From positions 764,419 through 828,418 of the forward strand of contig NC_011676.1 of NCBI RefSeq assembly GCF_000150955.2: 64,000 nucleotides of DNA. The letters run 5' to 3'. The notes below the pieces were generated by a model that had not been told where the DNA came from, made no database searches, and was given only the letters and a program-made list of their open reading frames with translations. The position numbers were made by a program, and so were the translations under genes. Shown here one piece after another: positions 10,620 through 20,242 of the stretch (the stretch's first letter is position 1; each line of letters starts with the position of its first letter). This DNA comes from Phaeodactylum tricornutum CCAP 1055/1. Its lineage: Eukaryota; Bacillariophyta; Bacillariophyceae; Surirellales; Neidiaceae.

Positions 10620-10717
10620 AACATTTATAAGTTGCTTTACTAAAGCAGCGTAGCGAGTCCGACGTTCTGCGGTTGCATATGAGTCGGGCTGAAATCGTAG
10701 TCGGCGCTGCACTAAGG

Positions 10718-11342
10718 CTATGCAGCTTCCCATTTGAACTCAATTTCCGACATGGATACAGGCTCTGTGGGCAAAGTTACGGACAATGAGTATATTGGCT
10801 GTTCCTCCTTGACGGTTGGCAAGCGAACATGAGCAAAACCACTGTATGTTCAACGTACCATCATTTTCTTCGTCGTAATCCGCCCAGTCGCCCTCACCGA
10901 GTTCAACGTCTTCTGTAAACATGCTCCCGCCTTTGCTCTCAATTACAAAGTCGTCACCCATTGGAAAGAAGGCGGTCGGTTCGAGGCCGCGACACTCTAC
11001 TGCTAGTATCGCCCCCCAGTTTCCTGAATCATCAATGTCGTAGCTGCTAGGTACCTTGACGCCTTTTTTCTTCTTCAGTGCAGTCTTGGCCTCTTTTTCG
11101 TCCAGTATCGTCAAAATACTGCTCTTTTTACTGCCTTCCCACTTGAGACTGAAATGATGCGGTGGTTCCCGAGCGTTTTCTTCCTGATCGAGCGTTTCGG
11201 ACGAATTTAGGACGACTTTCTCACGGACTTCGAAATCAGATAGCGGATTTTTCACGTCAAAACACAGGTTTGCCTCTCGGCGGAGTTTAACGGAAGCTAC
11301 ATTCTCTAACTCAGCTTTAACGTACAAGAGAAAGAGCACCAT
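10718..11342 (-). CDS. CZIB/UPF0587 family protein lacking the CXXC zinc ligands (two exons)
   Basis: Exon 1 is 11342-10859; intron 10858-10765 (GTACGT...CACAG, phase 1); exon 2 is 10764-10718. The product is 176 residues; the family is about 160. Reading through the intron gives an alien tail, whereas splicing gives DYDEEND-EPVSMSEIEFKW, which matches the final strand of the human CZIB (C1orf123) fold. Family hallmarks are the N-terminal strand VKAELENV, VECRGLEPTAFFP and DWADYDE. In relatives two CXXC pairs bind zinc. Here the first pair position reads NPLS and the second reads WEGS, so all four ligands are gone. The fold seems kept but zinc binding is probably lost. Molecular function of the family is poorly known. 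Convergent with the DEAH helicase. Confidence 0.8.
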
Positions 11343-11627
11343 TGTTGAAATTTATCCTCACCCTTTTCGTTCTAGCTTTCAAATTCGCATCCATGGGTGA
11401 GTACCGTTCTATCTCGCAGCGGCAATCCATATTTGTTGTTAGTCCGGCCTATAAATACAGAAAGAGCTAAATGACTAGCGGACAGTCGGAATGTTATGTA
11501 CCATCGTTGGAGTGACGTTTGATACATCACACATCACTGATGTGACATCACAGACCACAATGAATATGCGGGTCATGCGAAACTAACAGTAAGTCATTTT
11601 TCAATCCGTTCCTTACTTGTCTCGATC

Positions 11628-12227
11628 ATGACAAAACATTTTCTTGGCAACTCATCGGGGATGATGAGGATACTGTGTTTTGTGCTTATTCTACTGGGAC
11701 GACAATTATGTTTCGGAGTCGAGCCTGAGGTCACGAGTGAATTTCTCGACGCTTGTACGGAAGGTAACTTGGAAGTCTTGCAAGAAACCCTGCGAATACA
11801 TCCTACGTGGGTAAACGGTCGGTCACCAGAAGGCGAAACTTGTCTGCATGTGGCGGCAATTATGGGACATCCCGAGACAACCGCATTGATTTTAAAAAAG
11901 GGTGGCGATCCCAATATCCGCACGACCTTTGCAGATGGACTCCGGATGCACCCTCTCAGCTGGAACGTCTACGGCGGTCACGTGGAGACGGCCCGAGTCC
12001 TACTCCAGCATGGTGCCCAAGTCAACGCGGACTTTGATCACCTGGTAAAAGAGAACGGGCAAACAAAACCTATCACGGTGCTGGATATGGTCTCGGACGT
12101 CATCGGGACCGATGCCGGGTCGAAAGAGCCGTCTCCTCATCTACAAAAATACTATCAGATGAGAGACCTGTTGCTCGAACACGATGCCAAGCGCTACAGC
12201 GATCTGCAAAAGAATCAAGAATTGTAA
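11628..12227 (+). CDS. Ankyrin-repeat protein with a signal peptide
   Basis: 199 residues. The N-terminus has a hydrophobic run (MMRILCFVLILLGRQLCFG, from the second Met group) that looks like a signal peptide, so ER entry or secretion is inferred; use of the ATG at 11661 would give a cleaner leader. The rest holds three or four ankyrin repeats, seen as LDACTEGNLEVLQETL, GETCLHVAAIMGHPETTALIL, HPLSWNVYGGHVETARVLLQHGAQVN and a less regular final one. Ankyrin repeats bind proteins; the partner is unknown. A secreted ankyrin protein is less usual than a cytosolic one. It lies tail to tail with NSA2, whose stop codon is about 60 bp away. Confidence 0.75.
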   Translation: MTKHFLGNSSGMMRILCFVLILLGRQLCFGVEPEVTSEFLDACTEGNLEVLQETLRIHPTWVNGRSPEGETCLHVAAIMGHPETTALILKKGGDPNIRTTFADGLRMHPLSWNVYGGHVETARVLLQHGAQVNADFDHLVKENGQTKPITVLDMVSDVIGTDAGSKEPSPHLQKYYQMRDLLLEHDAKRYSDLQKNQEL

Positions 12228-12286
12228 AAAATCCAAAAATCGTAACAAAAATATGCAAATGTGATTTTGAATGCCAACGCATGGCT

Positions 12287-13069
12287 TTACACTAACAAAA
12301 CGGCATTGACGCAACCGTCTAGTTCGGGGTTGTTGGTAACCTGTGCCATCTTTCCCCAAGCCACTTTACCCGTAGTGGTGACCAAACCCAATTCACTAAC
12401 GTTGACTTCCAAGATTGTTCCTTTCGTAAGTACTCCCAAATTTGTATATATTTGACTGCTGGGATTTTTCTTGACTCCGAGAATGTCCAGTTGAAACGTT
12501 GTTTTGAGTTCGGGATGTGTGACGTTGGCTTTGCGCATTCGCAACCCGCTGGGTCGAATAAAGCGTTCGTATTTGGGAGCTTTCCGGGTAAAAGAGTCTC
12601 CTACAAAGGTGCATTTGGTAACCACACGCTTCCACGCCTTGTTCTGTTTCTTACCGGTCCGCATGACTTTGAACATTTCGTCATCGGCTACCGGCTTGAC
12701 CTTGGGAATGGGCACTTCCCATTTTCCGGCCTTTTCTTTCCGCTTTTGCTTAATCGTATTCGACAAAACCTTGGCACGGGAGACACCTTGACGGTCTAAC
12801 AAATAGGCCGGTACGGCCCCATCGGCGACGGCATCGTCGTCCGCGTGTTTGTTGTTGCGTTCGTTGTGCATCGCGATCGTTTTGCGCATGGTGGCCTTTT
12901 CCTTGAACCGCTTCTTTTGGTAGAGTTTCGCCCGAATACCGTGTACTTTTTGGGCAAATTCGGAGCGCTTGTGCACCATACGCGCTTCCTTTTTGCGCTC
13001 ACGCTCCTCGGCGTCGAACCGACGGCCGTGAAGCTTGGCGTGGCGTTCCATATGTTCGTGCTGCGGCAT
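12287..13069 (-). CDS. NSA2: Ribosome biogenesis protein NSA2
   Basis: The ATG at 13069 gives [17 protein letters not shown], which matches the conserved NSA2 start; the longer frame upstream begins with TTG and is rejected. The 260-residue length equals the yeast protein (261). It shows the highly basic N-terminal half, the central TYLLDR-like [13 protein letters not shown], and the C-terminal eS8-like beta domain ([19 protein letters not shown], then ending GCVNAVLLV, as in human TINP1). NSA2 joins pre-60S particles in the nucleolus and is needed for 27S pre-rRNA processing. A short AATG/AATA-rich tract lies about 50 bp upstream of the start. Confidence 0.95.
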   Translation of the reverse strand: MPQHEHMERHAKLHGRRFDAEERERKKEARMVHKRSEFAQKVHGIRAKLYQKKRFKEKATMRKTIAMHNERNNKHADDDAVADGAVPAYLLDRQGVSRAKVLSNTIKQKRKEKAGKWEVPIPKVKPVADDEMFKVMRTGKKQNKAWKRVVTKCTFVGDSFTRKAPKYERFIRPSGLRMRKANVTHPELKTTFQLDILGVKKNPSSQIYTNLGVLTKGTILEVNVSELGLVTTTGKVAWGKMAQVTNNPELDGCVNAVLLV

Positions 13070-13533
13070 GGTGGAACGAAGGACCTGTTGTTTGTTGCGC
13101 AACTACGATTGTCGGAGAATATGAATGAATAAATGAATGAATAAATTGGTTGTACCGTCTCTCTTGTGCACAGACGCTATTGTCTAGCGATGCGAACAAA
13201 TCTGCAGAGATACGCCGGTGTACCAGCTTGGTTTGGTTTACCGGACGGAAAGCCCAGCGCGGAACAACGGGAGATGCGCAAGTTTGGTCGGCATTATTAT
13301 TTCCTTGGTTGGCGAGTTGCCCACGGGACCGGATGACGTCCAAACCTAACGACACCGGAAAATGTCTGACATCTGTCCCAAAGCCGTGGACCTTATGTGA
13401 ATTGTAAGACACACGCGCCCGAGAAGCAAAACCGCACTCCGGCACGCGATTCGTCCTCCGGTGGGGGCGAATCTCGACGAACGGAGAATTTGACCGTACG
13501 CGTTCCGTCGTTCAATATTCTCATCGGTACACC
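13070..13533. promoter_or_regulatory. Divergent promoter region of NSA2 and the PhoD-like gene
   Basis: 464 bp between two head-to-head start codons. It contains a small tetranucleotide-like tract at 13120-13147 (ATGAATGAATAA repeated twice) just upstream of NSA2. No gene is supported; the open frame on the minus strand continuing into the PhoD gene is a shadow. Confidence 0.45.
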
Positions 13534-15057
13534 ATGGAGAGTCAGGGGAAGGAATGTCCAAAGCACAATGCTTTGGAATCCCCCCGTTGCTTCCATGGAA
13601 CTCCTGCGTCTCGTACAGACGGCTTGGAAAACGGGAGTAGCGAACGGAGTCCAACAGACCGCCGACAGGAAGACGCCTCTATTGGCCATTACGAGACCGA
13701 GGGTTTGGGGGAGCCGTCGTCTACTGGTGCCCGACAAGGTTTGGGTGGTCGTCATCGCCGGAAGCGACGTTATGTTCCCATCGCGACGAACGATGGTACC
13801 TGGTCTTCTGCACCACTGTGCATGAAGATTTTGACCGTCGTTACGATCGCTCTGGCGGTGGACGTGGTCATTCTCATGGTGTATATTTTCGAGGCGAAAC
13901 CTCTCCACACGTACGGCGTTTCCGAGCACGGAGATGGTGCTAATTCCACAACAAACGCATGGACGATCACCGATACAGACAATTCAGGAATACCCTTCAT
14001 TCCTTGGAAAGCTTTGCCGCCCACGGAACAAACCTTGACTCGTATCGCTTTTGGTTCGTGTGCTAGTCAGCATATGCCTCAGCCGTACTGGGACGTCCTG
14101 GTATCGTATCAGCCTGACATAACGCTACTCATGGGTGATAACGTCTACGGAGATTGCGACGAAGACACTTGCGCGGTACTGCAACAAGCCTATCGGGATT
14201 TTGCTACGCATCCGTCGGTACAAGGAGCCGCACGACAACTCTCCGTTTGGGCTACGCTGGACGATCACGATTACGGCGCCAACGATGCCAACGCCAACAA
14301 CGTCCACAAAGACTTGGCACGGCAACTATTTGCCGACTTTTTTCAGTACCACGACTTGCCTCCCGATGGAGTGTACCAGGCAAAGGTTTGGGGACTGCAG
14401 GATGGTCGCAGACTCCAGCTTATACTACTGGATACGCGGTACAGCCGTGGTCTCTTTGAACAAAGTCACGAGGAAATGACACCGTACCGACCCAGTGGCG
14501 CAAACGCATCGGAACAAGTCATGCTGGGTGCTCGGCAATGGCAATGGCTGGAAGAAACACTGGCGCAACCAGCGGACTTACGACTGCTCGTCAGCTCCAT
14601 TCAAGTCCTAAACGACGGAACGGGCGAAGAAGCGTGGCGTCAACTTCCACTGGAGCGACAACGACTGTACGAATTGCTGCAAAACAAGTCTACTGTAATT
14701 CTTTCTGGAGACCGTCATGTGGGTGGCTTTTACGAAACACCTCTAATGTACGGAGATGTTTTGCGCGAAGTCACGGCCTCCTCATGGACGCATTCCGTCG
14801 CTTTGGCAGGCGATCGGAACTGTGTCGATACATTGACGGCTTTGGAATGTGACGAAATTGATCCCCGACGCGTCGGCTCTTTTGTAAGGGAGAACAATTT
14901 TGGGACCATTGAAATTGACTGGGAATCCCGTTTATTTACGGTCTCCTTGCGAAGGGCCGAAAGCACGAACGGAATCGTGTATCTGGATCCTACTCGTCAC
15001 CACAACAAAACCAGCGATGCGGGAACAATTTTATCATCACAAGTTCACAGCTTTTAA
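13534..15057 (+). CDS. PhoD-like metallophosphatase, membrane anchored
   Basis: 507 residues. A single hydrophobic helix (residues about 99-118, after the internal Met97) precedes the catalytic domain. If translation starts at 13534 the protein is type II membrane bound; from Met97 (13822) it would have a signal anchor or signal peptide. The PhoD pattern is clear: FGSCASQ, LMGDNVYGD, LDDHDYGAND (metal ligands), LLDTRYSRG, and ILSGDRHVGG near the end. PhoD enzymes are calcium/iron phosphodiesterase-phosphomonoesterases that help scavenge phosphate. The polar, Arg-rich first 96 residues are not part of the family. Secretory-pathway or surface location is inferred. Divergent from NSA2. Confidence 0.85.
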   Translation: MESQGKECPKHNALESPRCFHGTPASRTDGLENGSSERSPTDRRQEDASIGHYETEGLGEPSSTGARQGLGGRHRRKRRYVPIATNDGTWSSAPLCMKILTVVTIALAVDVVILMVYIFEAKPLHTYGVSEHGDGANSTTNAWTITDTDNSGIPFIPWKALPPTEQTLTRIAFGSCASQHMPQPYWDVLVSYQPDITLLMGDNVYGDCDEDTCAVLQQAYRDFATHPSVQGAARQLSVWATLDDHDYGANDANANNVHKDLARQLFADFFQYHDLPPDGVYQAKVWGLQDGRRLQLILLDTRYSRGLFEQSHEEMTPYRPSGANASEQVMLGARQWQWLEETLAQPADLRLLVSSIQVLNDGTGEEAWRQLPLERQRLYELLQNKSTVILSGDRHVGGFYETPLMYGDVLREVTASSWTHSVALAGDRNCVDTLTALECDEIDPRRVGSFVRENNFGTIEIDWESRLFTVSLRRAESTNGIVYLDPTRHHNKTSDAGTILSSQVHSF

Positions 15058-15071
15058 CACAATTCACATTT

Positions 15072-16448
15072 TTAAGTTTTCGAATGTGCTACAATAAACA
15101 CCGTTTTTCTGGAGCTGTTCCAGTTTTGTTCCTGGTGTCGGGATGCTCGGGCTGTAAGAGCTGCTTGATAGACGTTGAATATATACTGGTCGTCTAGTCC
15201 ATTGGCCAGTACCTTGCTATAGAAGAATATCGGGTTATTGCTTTCCAGAACCGCGGACACGTCGATTTGCATCATTGGAGGCTCCAAGCGCTTCAGATGG
15301 TCCAAATTGCATTCGGATTGAAAGTGCCCGACCAAACCACAGTTCCAACAAGGTGTCGCCGCTGCGGCAGCCTGTAAGAGGCAACTTTGAGCTTGCTTGT
15401 CGGGAGGAAGTGTGGGGCACTGTCGGAGCCAGTGGTCCTTCGAGTCACAAAGGAAGCAGACTCCGATTGATCGGTTCTTCCTTCGCTTTGCTTCGTAGCG
15501 TTCATTGTTTTGCCTGCGTTGCCTACGCTTTTCGTCGTTTTCGTAGCAGCAGACATACAAACAACGATCGGTAGGGGCAATATTCTTGGCCGTTACGATG
15601 CGTGGCATACAACAAGGAGCCAAGCAAAGGTAAACGCATCTTTTGGGCCCTAGCTTGTTGACAATGCCTACCAGCGCCGGACTCAAGAGCTTGCAGAGAT
15701 GAATTCCAGTCAGTGCCAGAACGTGCGGGTGCAGCGATTCCATTCGTCCGACAACGTCATCAATGTTCTTCAGATTACAATCTTGCCAAATTTCTATTGG
15801 CACAAGATTACGAAGATTTGCTGTTGCGGATGAGACAACTGGTAGCGCAGAGGTCGGCGACATTAGGTGGCTCCAGTCTATCGTTGCCGACGTCGCCTTT
15901 TCAAGGAGTACGATTTTTTGGAGTTTGCAACGGCTCGATTGGCCACCTGTGTTCCAATACAAAGCCTCCATGTACTGTAAGAGCATCGAGAAAATGCCTT
16001 TGCCTCCACAAACATCTAATGTGACGTAAGTACAATGGGGGCATGAGCGTCGCCACTCGTCTAGATAAAACAAGGCCACCATGGACTCTTCGACCTCGTC
16101 TAGGAAGCTCGTCTTGTTGAGCAGCGATTGCCATGCTGGCAGACCCGCCCAAGCACTAGCCCACAATTTCAAAATAGAAACGATTGAGGTTGAGAAACTC
16201 GAAAATCCAAATCCTTTCGTAGTCTGTGGTCCCTGACCGACCTGTTGGCCTCTAGAATTCTCGGCATGTAGTCGTTCCAAGGACGCGATTGCTTTCCATA
16301 TTCTCCAATGAGACCCTTCCTGAGGCTTTGGGCTCTGTGTCATGACGTCTCGACACTGTGGGACGGCTACGGTGTGCGACGGTTCTCGAACACAACATTC
16401 TGGGGGAATCCTCCCATTGTCAGAACAGAACCAATTGTGTTCCGTCAT
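15072..16448 (-). CDS. SAM-dependent methyltransferase-like protein with two CCHC zinc knuckles
   Basis: 458 residues from ATG 16448; the open frame upstream starts only with TTG. The central part resembles the METTL25/RRNAD/GSTCD-type methyltransferase fold (Methyltransf_32): LDVCGGKGIFSMLL as SAM motif I, ALTGIHLCKLLS where relatives have a HACG-like segment, and LCLAPCCMPR as the PCC motif. Two CCHC knuckles follow: CFLCDSKDHWLRQC and CWNCGLVGHFQSEC, separated by a short linker and preceded by a very basic RRQRRQNNERYEAKRRKNR-like stretch. The knuckles suggest RNA or single-strand nucleic-acid binding, so an RNA methyltransferase is a reasonable guess, not shown. The 3' end converges on PhoD with a 14-bp gap. 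Confidence 0.7.
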   Translation of the reverse strand: MTEHNWFCSDNGRIPPECCVREPSHTVAVPQCRDVMTQSPKPQEGSHWRIWKAIASLERLHAENSRGQQVGQGPQTTKGFGFSSFSTSIVSILKLWASAWAGLPAWQSLLNKTSFLDEVEESMVALFYLDEWRRSCPHCTYVTLDVCGGKGIFSMLLQYMEALYWNTGGQSSRCKLQKIVLLEKATSATIDWSHLMSPTSALPVVSSATANLRNLVPIEIWQDCNLKNIDDVVGRMESLHPHVLALTGIHLCKLLSPALVGIVNKLGPKRCVYLCLAPCCMPRIVTAKNIAPTDRCLYVCCYENDEKRRQRRQNNERYEAKRRKNRSIGVCFLCDSKDHWLRQCPTLPPDKQAQSCLLQAAAAATPCWNCGLVGHFQSECNLDHLKRLEPPMMQIDVSAVLESNNPIFFYSKVLANGLDDQYIFNVYQAALTARASRHQEQNWNSSRKTVFIVAHSKT

Positions 16449-16741
16449 GGTCGTGTGTGTATGGATTGGGTAACACAAATTGGCAGCGAGTCACGAACCA
16501 AAGGGACTAATGGAATAAGGCAATGTGACACAGGAGGACGAGCAGACGAATCCCAGTAACCCGATTTTTACGAGGTCGTGCACTTTCCTGGATTCGCCTT
16601 CACGTTTCGCTGATTTTCGGATCTAACGAAACATTTCTGCATGTTAGACTACTAATTACGAGTTATGCGATTGGCATTGCACCTTCACATCTAGTTGGCC
16701 CATCCTGCTTTTTCGCATCTTCACACCAGACCTTCTGAACC

Positions 16742-18409
16742 ATGGTGCTCAAGACTCCCCAAGATTTCGAAGTCCACGGCTTAGAGGATATTCAGCCTGC
16801 GTATGCTGATTTCCCCGGCAAAATGTACGCCGGTACCTTGCCTACAAACAACGGCTCTCGGCGCGGCGAAATGATGTTTTGGATGTTCGAGCCAGATACT
16901 CAGCTCGTGCCAGAATCCATGGTCATATGGCTAAACGGAGGTCCAGGATGCTCCAGTTTCAACTGCGGGATCATGATGGAACACTCACCCGTGACACAAC
17001 CCTTGCACGCGGCGGGGTACTGTTGTCTCAAACCGACACCGGATCTCTCGATAAACGAGCACACGTGGACCAAGGCTACCACAATGCTGTACGTGGAACA
17101 ACCCATCGGGACGGGATTTTCGTACGGGGATCCTTTGCCCGAAACGGAACGGGACGCTGCCGGAGATATAGATGCCTTTTTGCAAAACTTTTACGGGGTC
17201 TTTGAGCACCTCAAACCCTATGACTTTTTCATTTTTGGAGAGAGCTACGCGGGAATGTTTGTCCCTAGCTTTACCCGCTTTATTCATCTGCGAAATCAAA
17301 AAGCGATTGAGGATCGGGACGAAAGTCGTTTTCTTGTCCCTTTGAAGGGAGCCGCGCTCGGTAACGGTTGGGTGGACGGAAAGATTCAAGGTCCCGCGAC
17401 GATTGATTATTCCTGGTGGCACGGACTTATCGATAAACCGACCCGCGATGCCTTGCACACGCAGTGGAACAACTGCATGTACCAGCTTGGAACAGAGAAC
17501 GACGTGGAACCACCACCCTTTCATCCCTTCAATGTGCAGGACGATTGCGGTATGATGTGGGGTATTCTTCAAGCCGCAGGCAATCCCAACGCCTACGATA
17601 TCACGACCTGGGATCCAAACGTGGATCAGATTACATTCACTTCCGAAGGTTTTTACAACACGCCCGCGGTGATTGAATCCTTGCACGCGCCAACAAACAT
17701 AACCTGGCACGGGTGTCGATGGGGTGAAGGGCGTCGCCGTCTCGTTTCAGCCCAGCAGCTGGAGCAACATCGACGTCTCTACATGGACAACGATCGCCCG
17801 CTGTCGGTTGTTCCCTACATCGCCGAGGTTTTGGACGCGGGCATTCCCGTGCTGGTCTACAACGGAGATCGTGACATGACGACCAACATGGTGGGACAAG
17901 AACTCACACTCAACGCGATGGAATGGAGCGGAAAAGACGATTGGCTAGATGCTCCGCGTGGCCTGTGGAAAGTCAATGACTATCCTGCAGGCTGGACAAA
18001 AGAGCATAAAGGGTTAACCTTCATTGTTGTCTACAACAGTGGCCATATGGTTCCTTACAATCAAGCCGCACCGGCCTATGATCTCGTCACGCGGTTTTTG
18101 AAAGGCCAAAGCTACATGGACACCGTGCTACCCGCGATACGAATCAAAGCGCTCGATACCACGGAGGCTAAAGGTCAGACAAACATGTTTGAATCCACCA
18201 TATTGGACGCCAGCGTTTTGCCCACGCTGGCGACGTCCACCACCCCTGCCATCGAGAACACCCTTTTCTTGAATGCTAGTCAATGGGAATTGATAGGAGT
18301 TGCCGCCGTCTCCATGATTGTTGGTTTTAGTTTGGCCGTGTTCTTTTTGGGCAAACGGGCAGGGATTCGCAAGGGGCGCTACCAGCCGGTCCCCGACGCC
18401 GACATTTGA
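16742..18409 (+). CDS. Serine carboxypeptidase (S10 family), Kex1-like with C-terminal membrane anchor
   Basis: 555 residues. S10 motifs are WLNGGPGCSS (substrate binding), GESYAG (nucleophile Ser about 168), NGDRDM (Asp about 377) and SGHMVP (His about 435). A hydrophobic helix at about 515-540 followed by a basic, short tail gives the Kex1 layout, where the enzyme trims C-terminal basic residues in the trans-Golgi. The expected N-terminal signal peptide is not visible: the frame opens directly with MVLKTPQDFEVHG and an in-frame TGA sits just before the ATG. A leader exon could lie upstream, but I could not place it. Substrate preference is not deducible. Confidence 0.85.
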   Translation: MVLKTPQDFEVHGLEDIQPAYADFPGKMYAGTLPTNNGSRRGEMMFWMFEPDTQLVPESMVIWLNGGPGCSSFNCGIMMEHSPVTQPLHAAGYCCLKPTPDLSINEHTWTKATTMLYVEQPIGTGFSYGDPLPETERDAAGDIDAFLQNFYGVFEHLKPYDFFIFGESYAGMFVPSFTRFIHLRNQKAIEDRDESRFLVPLKGAALGNGWVDGKIQGPATIDYSWWHGLIDKPTRDALHTQWNNCMYQLGTENDVEPPPFHPFNVQDDCGMMWGILQAAGNPNAYDITTWDPNVDQITFTSEGFYNTPAVIESLHAPTNITWHGCRWGEGRRRLVSAQQLEQHRRLYMDNDRPLSVVPYIAEVLDAGIPVLVYNGDRDMTTNMVGQELTLNAMEWSGKDDWLDAPRGLWKVNDYPAGWTKEHKGLTFIVVYNSGHMVPYNQAAPAYDLVTRFLKGQSYMDTVLPAIRIKALDTTEAKGQTNMFESTILDASVLPTLATSTTPAIENTLFLNASQWELIGVAAVSMIVGFSLAVFFLGKRAGIRKGRYQPVPDADI

Positions 18410-18904
18410 GAACGGACAAACCCAGAAGTAAAAGATACAAAGCGAAACAAAAGCATAAAGCTAACAACGAAGTGCAATAATGTTCAACTGAAATGATAAG
18501 CGCAGCAATTAGAAAAAACGGTTTTTGATGCATGTATTACCATGGAAATAGTGAGACCAATTGCGTCGACTACAACTTGCTTACGTTAGTGTTGAGTGTT
18601 AATGGAGTACGTGGGTCTGTATCTCGTACGTTCACCTGGTTTGATGTCGTGAACGGGTGCAGAACGGAGGATCGAGTAGTCAGAATGCCTCCGTATTTGG
18701 GCGATGCTCAGAAGGTGATGTCGGAATTTCGAGTTTTGTTTCAAAACGCCGACGATCTTGGCTATTGAAATTGTGAAATCCATTTACTGTTAACAGTAAG
18801 ACAACTTCCTTGGAAAAGACAATGACCTTTCCATCACTCGCAGCAAACATCAAATCTCTGATTTTGTGTATTGGTTTTGCATATTTGGAGTGCCGACAGA
18901 CGAA
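18410..18904. other. Intergenic stretch with a perfect 16-bp palindrome
   Basis: 495 bp between the carboxypeptidase and trypsin-like genes. A 78-codon open frame at 18532-18768 has no family features and is not called. The palindrome at 18784-18799 is listed separately. Confidence 0.45.
18784..18799. promoter_or_regulatory. Perfect 16-bp palindrome TTACTGTTAACAGTAA
   Basis: A self-complementary 16-mer 105 bp before the ATG of the trypsin-like gene. Its half site (ACAGTAA / TTACTGT) recurs in other intergenic stretches of this window. A dimeric transcription-factor site is inferred; binding is not shown. Confidence 0.4.
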
Positions 18905-20242
18905 ATGACGAAAAGGTTGGCTGTTGCCTTTCCCTTGATATATGTTCTCGTTCACCTGTGCCTTTCCATGGGGCATGGAGATCTCAGGAAAAGCCAGGTA
19001 AGTTCGGACGCATCAACAAAGATATTCAGCATCACCTTTAGAAGCCTAAAAATTGGTCAATTTTCGTTCAGAATTCTGAACATAGAGGCTTGATTATTAA
19101 TGGAAGGAATGCCGAGAAGGGACGATATCCATACTTTGTAACGCTCGATCACAACGGCGGCGGGGTATTGATTGCGCCAGATATTGTACTGACGGCGGGC
19201 CACTGCAAGCCACGAAAGCGGGACAACCTCAAACCCCGCGTAGGAACCTATTCTTTCTCCAGGGACCGAAAGATCGTGGATTATGAACAGTTTGATATCG
19301 TCGACATGGTTCGTCACCCGGGCTGGATTCAGGTGAACGAGGATGACTTTATTTGGGACTTCTTGCTGATAAAACTCGACGGAAAGTCAAACAAGCCAGT
19401 CATCAAGATCAATCGACAAGCCGATGTTCCTTATGAGGGCCAGTATGTCGTGGCCATGGGAGTCGGCAACACTAACCCTTATTTTGAGTCTAAAGCCGAC
19501 ACCCTACAGGAGGTACCCTTAGAATATCTTTCCAACGATATGTGTTCCGAGTCGTTCGATCCGGCTCGAAACTTGACGTACCAGGATCATATTAATATTA
19601 GTATGATGTGCACGACAGGAGGTCCTCGCAATGAACGCGACGCATGGTAAGTGCGGATGCTGTCCATTTCGTTTCCCCATGTAAAGGTCAGTAGCTAATA
19701 CCGCATCTTTTCATGTTATAGTTCATATGACAGTGGTAGCCCAATCATTATTCCGGGAAAGAACTCTGAGCAAGACTTGCTGGTGGGCTTGGTATCTTGG
19801 GGGGAGCTCTGTGCCGACCCGGACTTCCCAGGTACGTATTTTCTTTGTGATTGCCAACGAGACTTGCGAGACATTTTTCGGATCTCGCTTATTTGCTACC
19901 TTCCGTATCATCAAACCAGGTGTAAATTCTCGTGTGAGCTCTGTGAGTGAATGGATCGATTCCGTTGTTTGCGAGCTGTCCATTGACCCTCCGAGCGATT
20001 TCTGTCCAGAAAGGACAGATGCAAGAAGCTGGCACCTGATGTTGATGGTAGTCGGTATAATTGCCGTGACGATGGCATTTTTTGCATTATGTGATTGTCG
20101 AGCGAAAAAGAGTTTGGGGGTTGGGGACTTAGATAAGAGCGATACTTTGATCGAGAAAGAATTGTTGTGCAATACCTATGCAAGCAGGTCGGAAGGTGAA
20201 TCGTACGGATCGATAGAGGCAATAGCCCTGACGACGGATTAG
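18905..20242 (+). CDS. Trypsin-like serine protease (S1 family) with signal peptide and C-terminal membrane segment (four exons)
   Basis: Exons 18905-18997, 19072-19646, 19722-19831 and 19920-20242; introns start GTAAGT, GTAAGT and GTACGT and all end in AG. The spliced product is 366 residues. It has a signal peptide (LAVAFPLIYVLVHLCLS), a short pro-region, an activation-like IINGRNAEKG (IVGG equivalent), the His box LTAGHC, an Asp in DFLLIKL (DIALLKL equivalent) and the Ser box YDSGSP. The end of the domain is PG-VNSRVSSVSEWI, like PGVYTRVSNYLDWI. A hydrophobic helix (HLMLMVVGIIAVTMAFFAL) and a cytosolic tail follow, so the mature enzyme is probably a type I membrane protease. The Ser box departs from the usual GDSGGP. 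Activity is likely but not certain. Confidence 0.85.

Noticed and set aside
10765-10858. Apparent frameshift at the end of the CZIB-like gene
   Set aside because: A standard intron (GTACGT...ACAG, phase 1) restores the conserved final strand, so no frameshift is needed.
13393-13929. 178-codon open frame on the minus strand over the PhoD-like gene start
   Set aside because: Antisense to a well-supported gene, with no family features.
15072-16448. Zinc knuckles read as a retroelement Gag remnant
   Set aside because: The rest of the protein is an intact methyltransferase-like domain in one frame and no reverse transcriptase, integrase or terminal repeats lie nearby.
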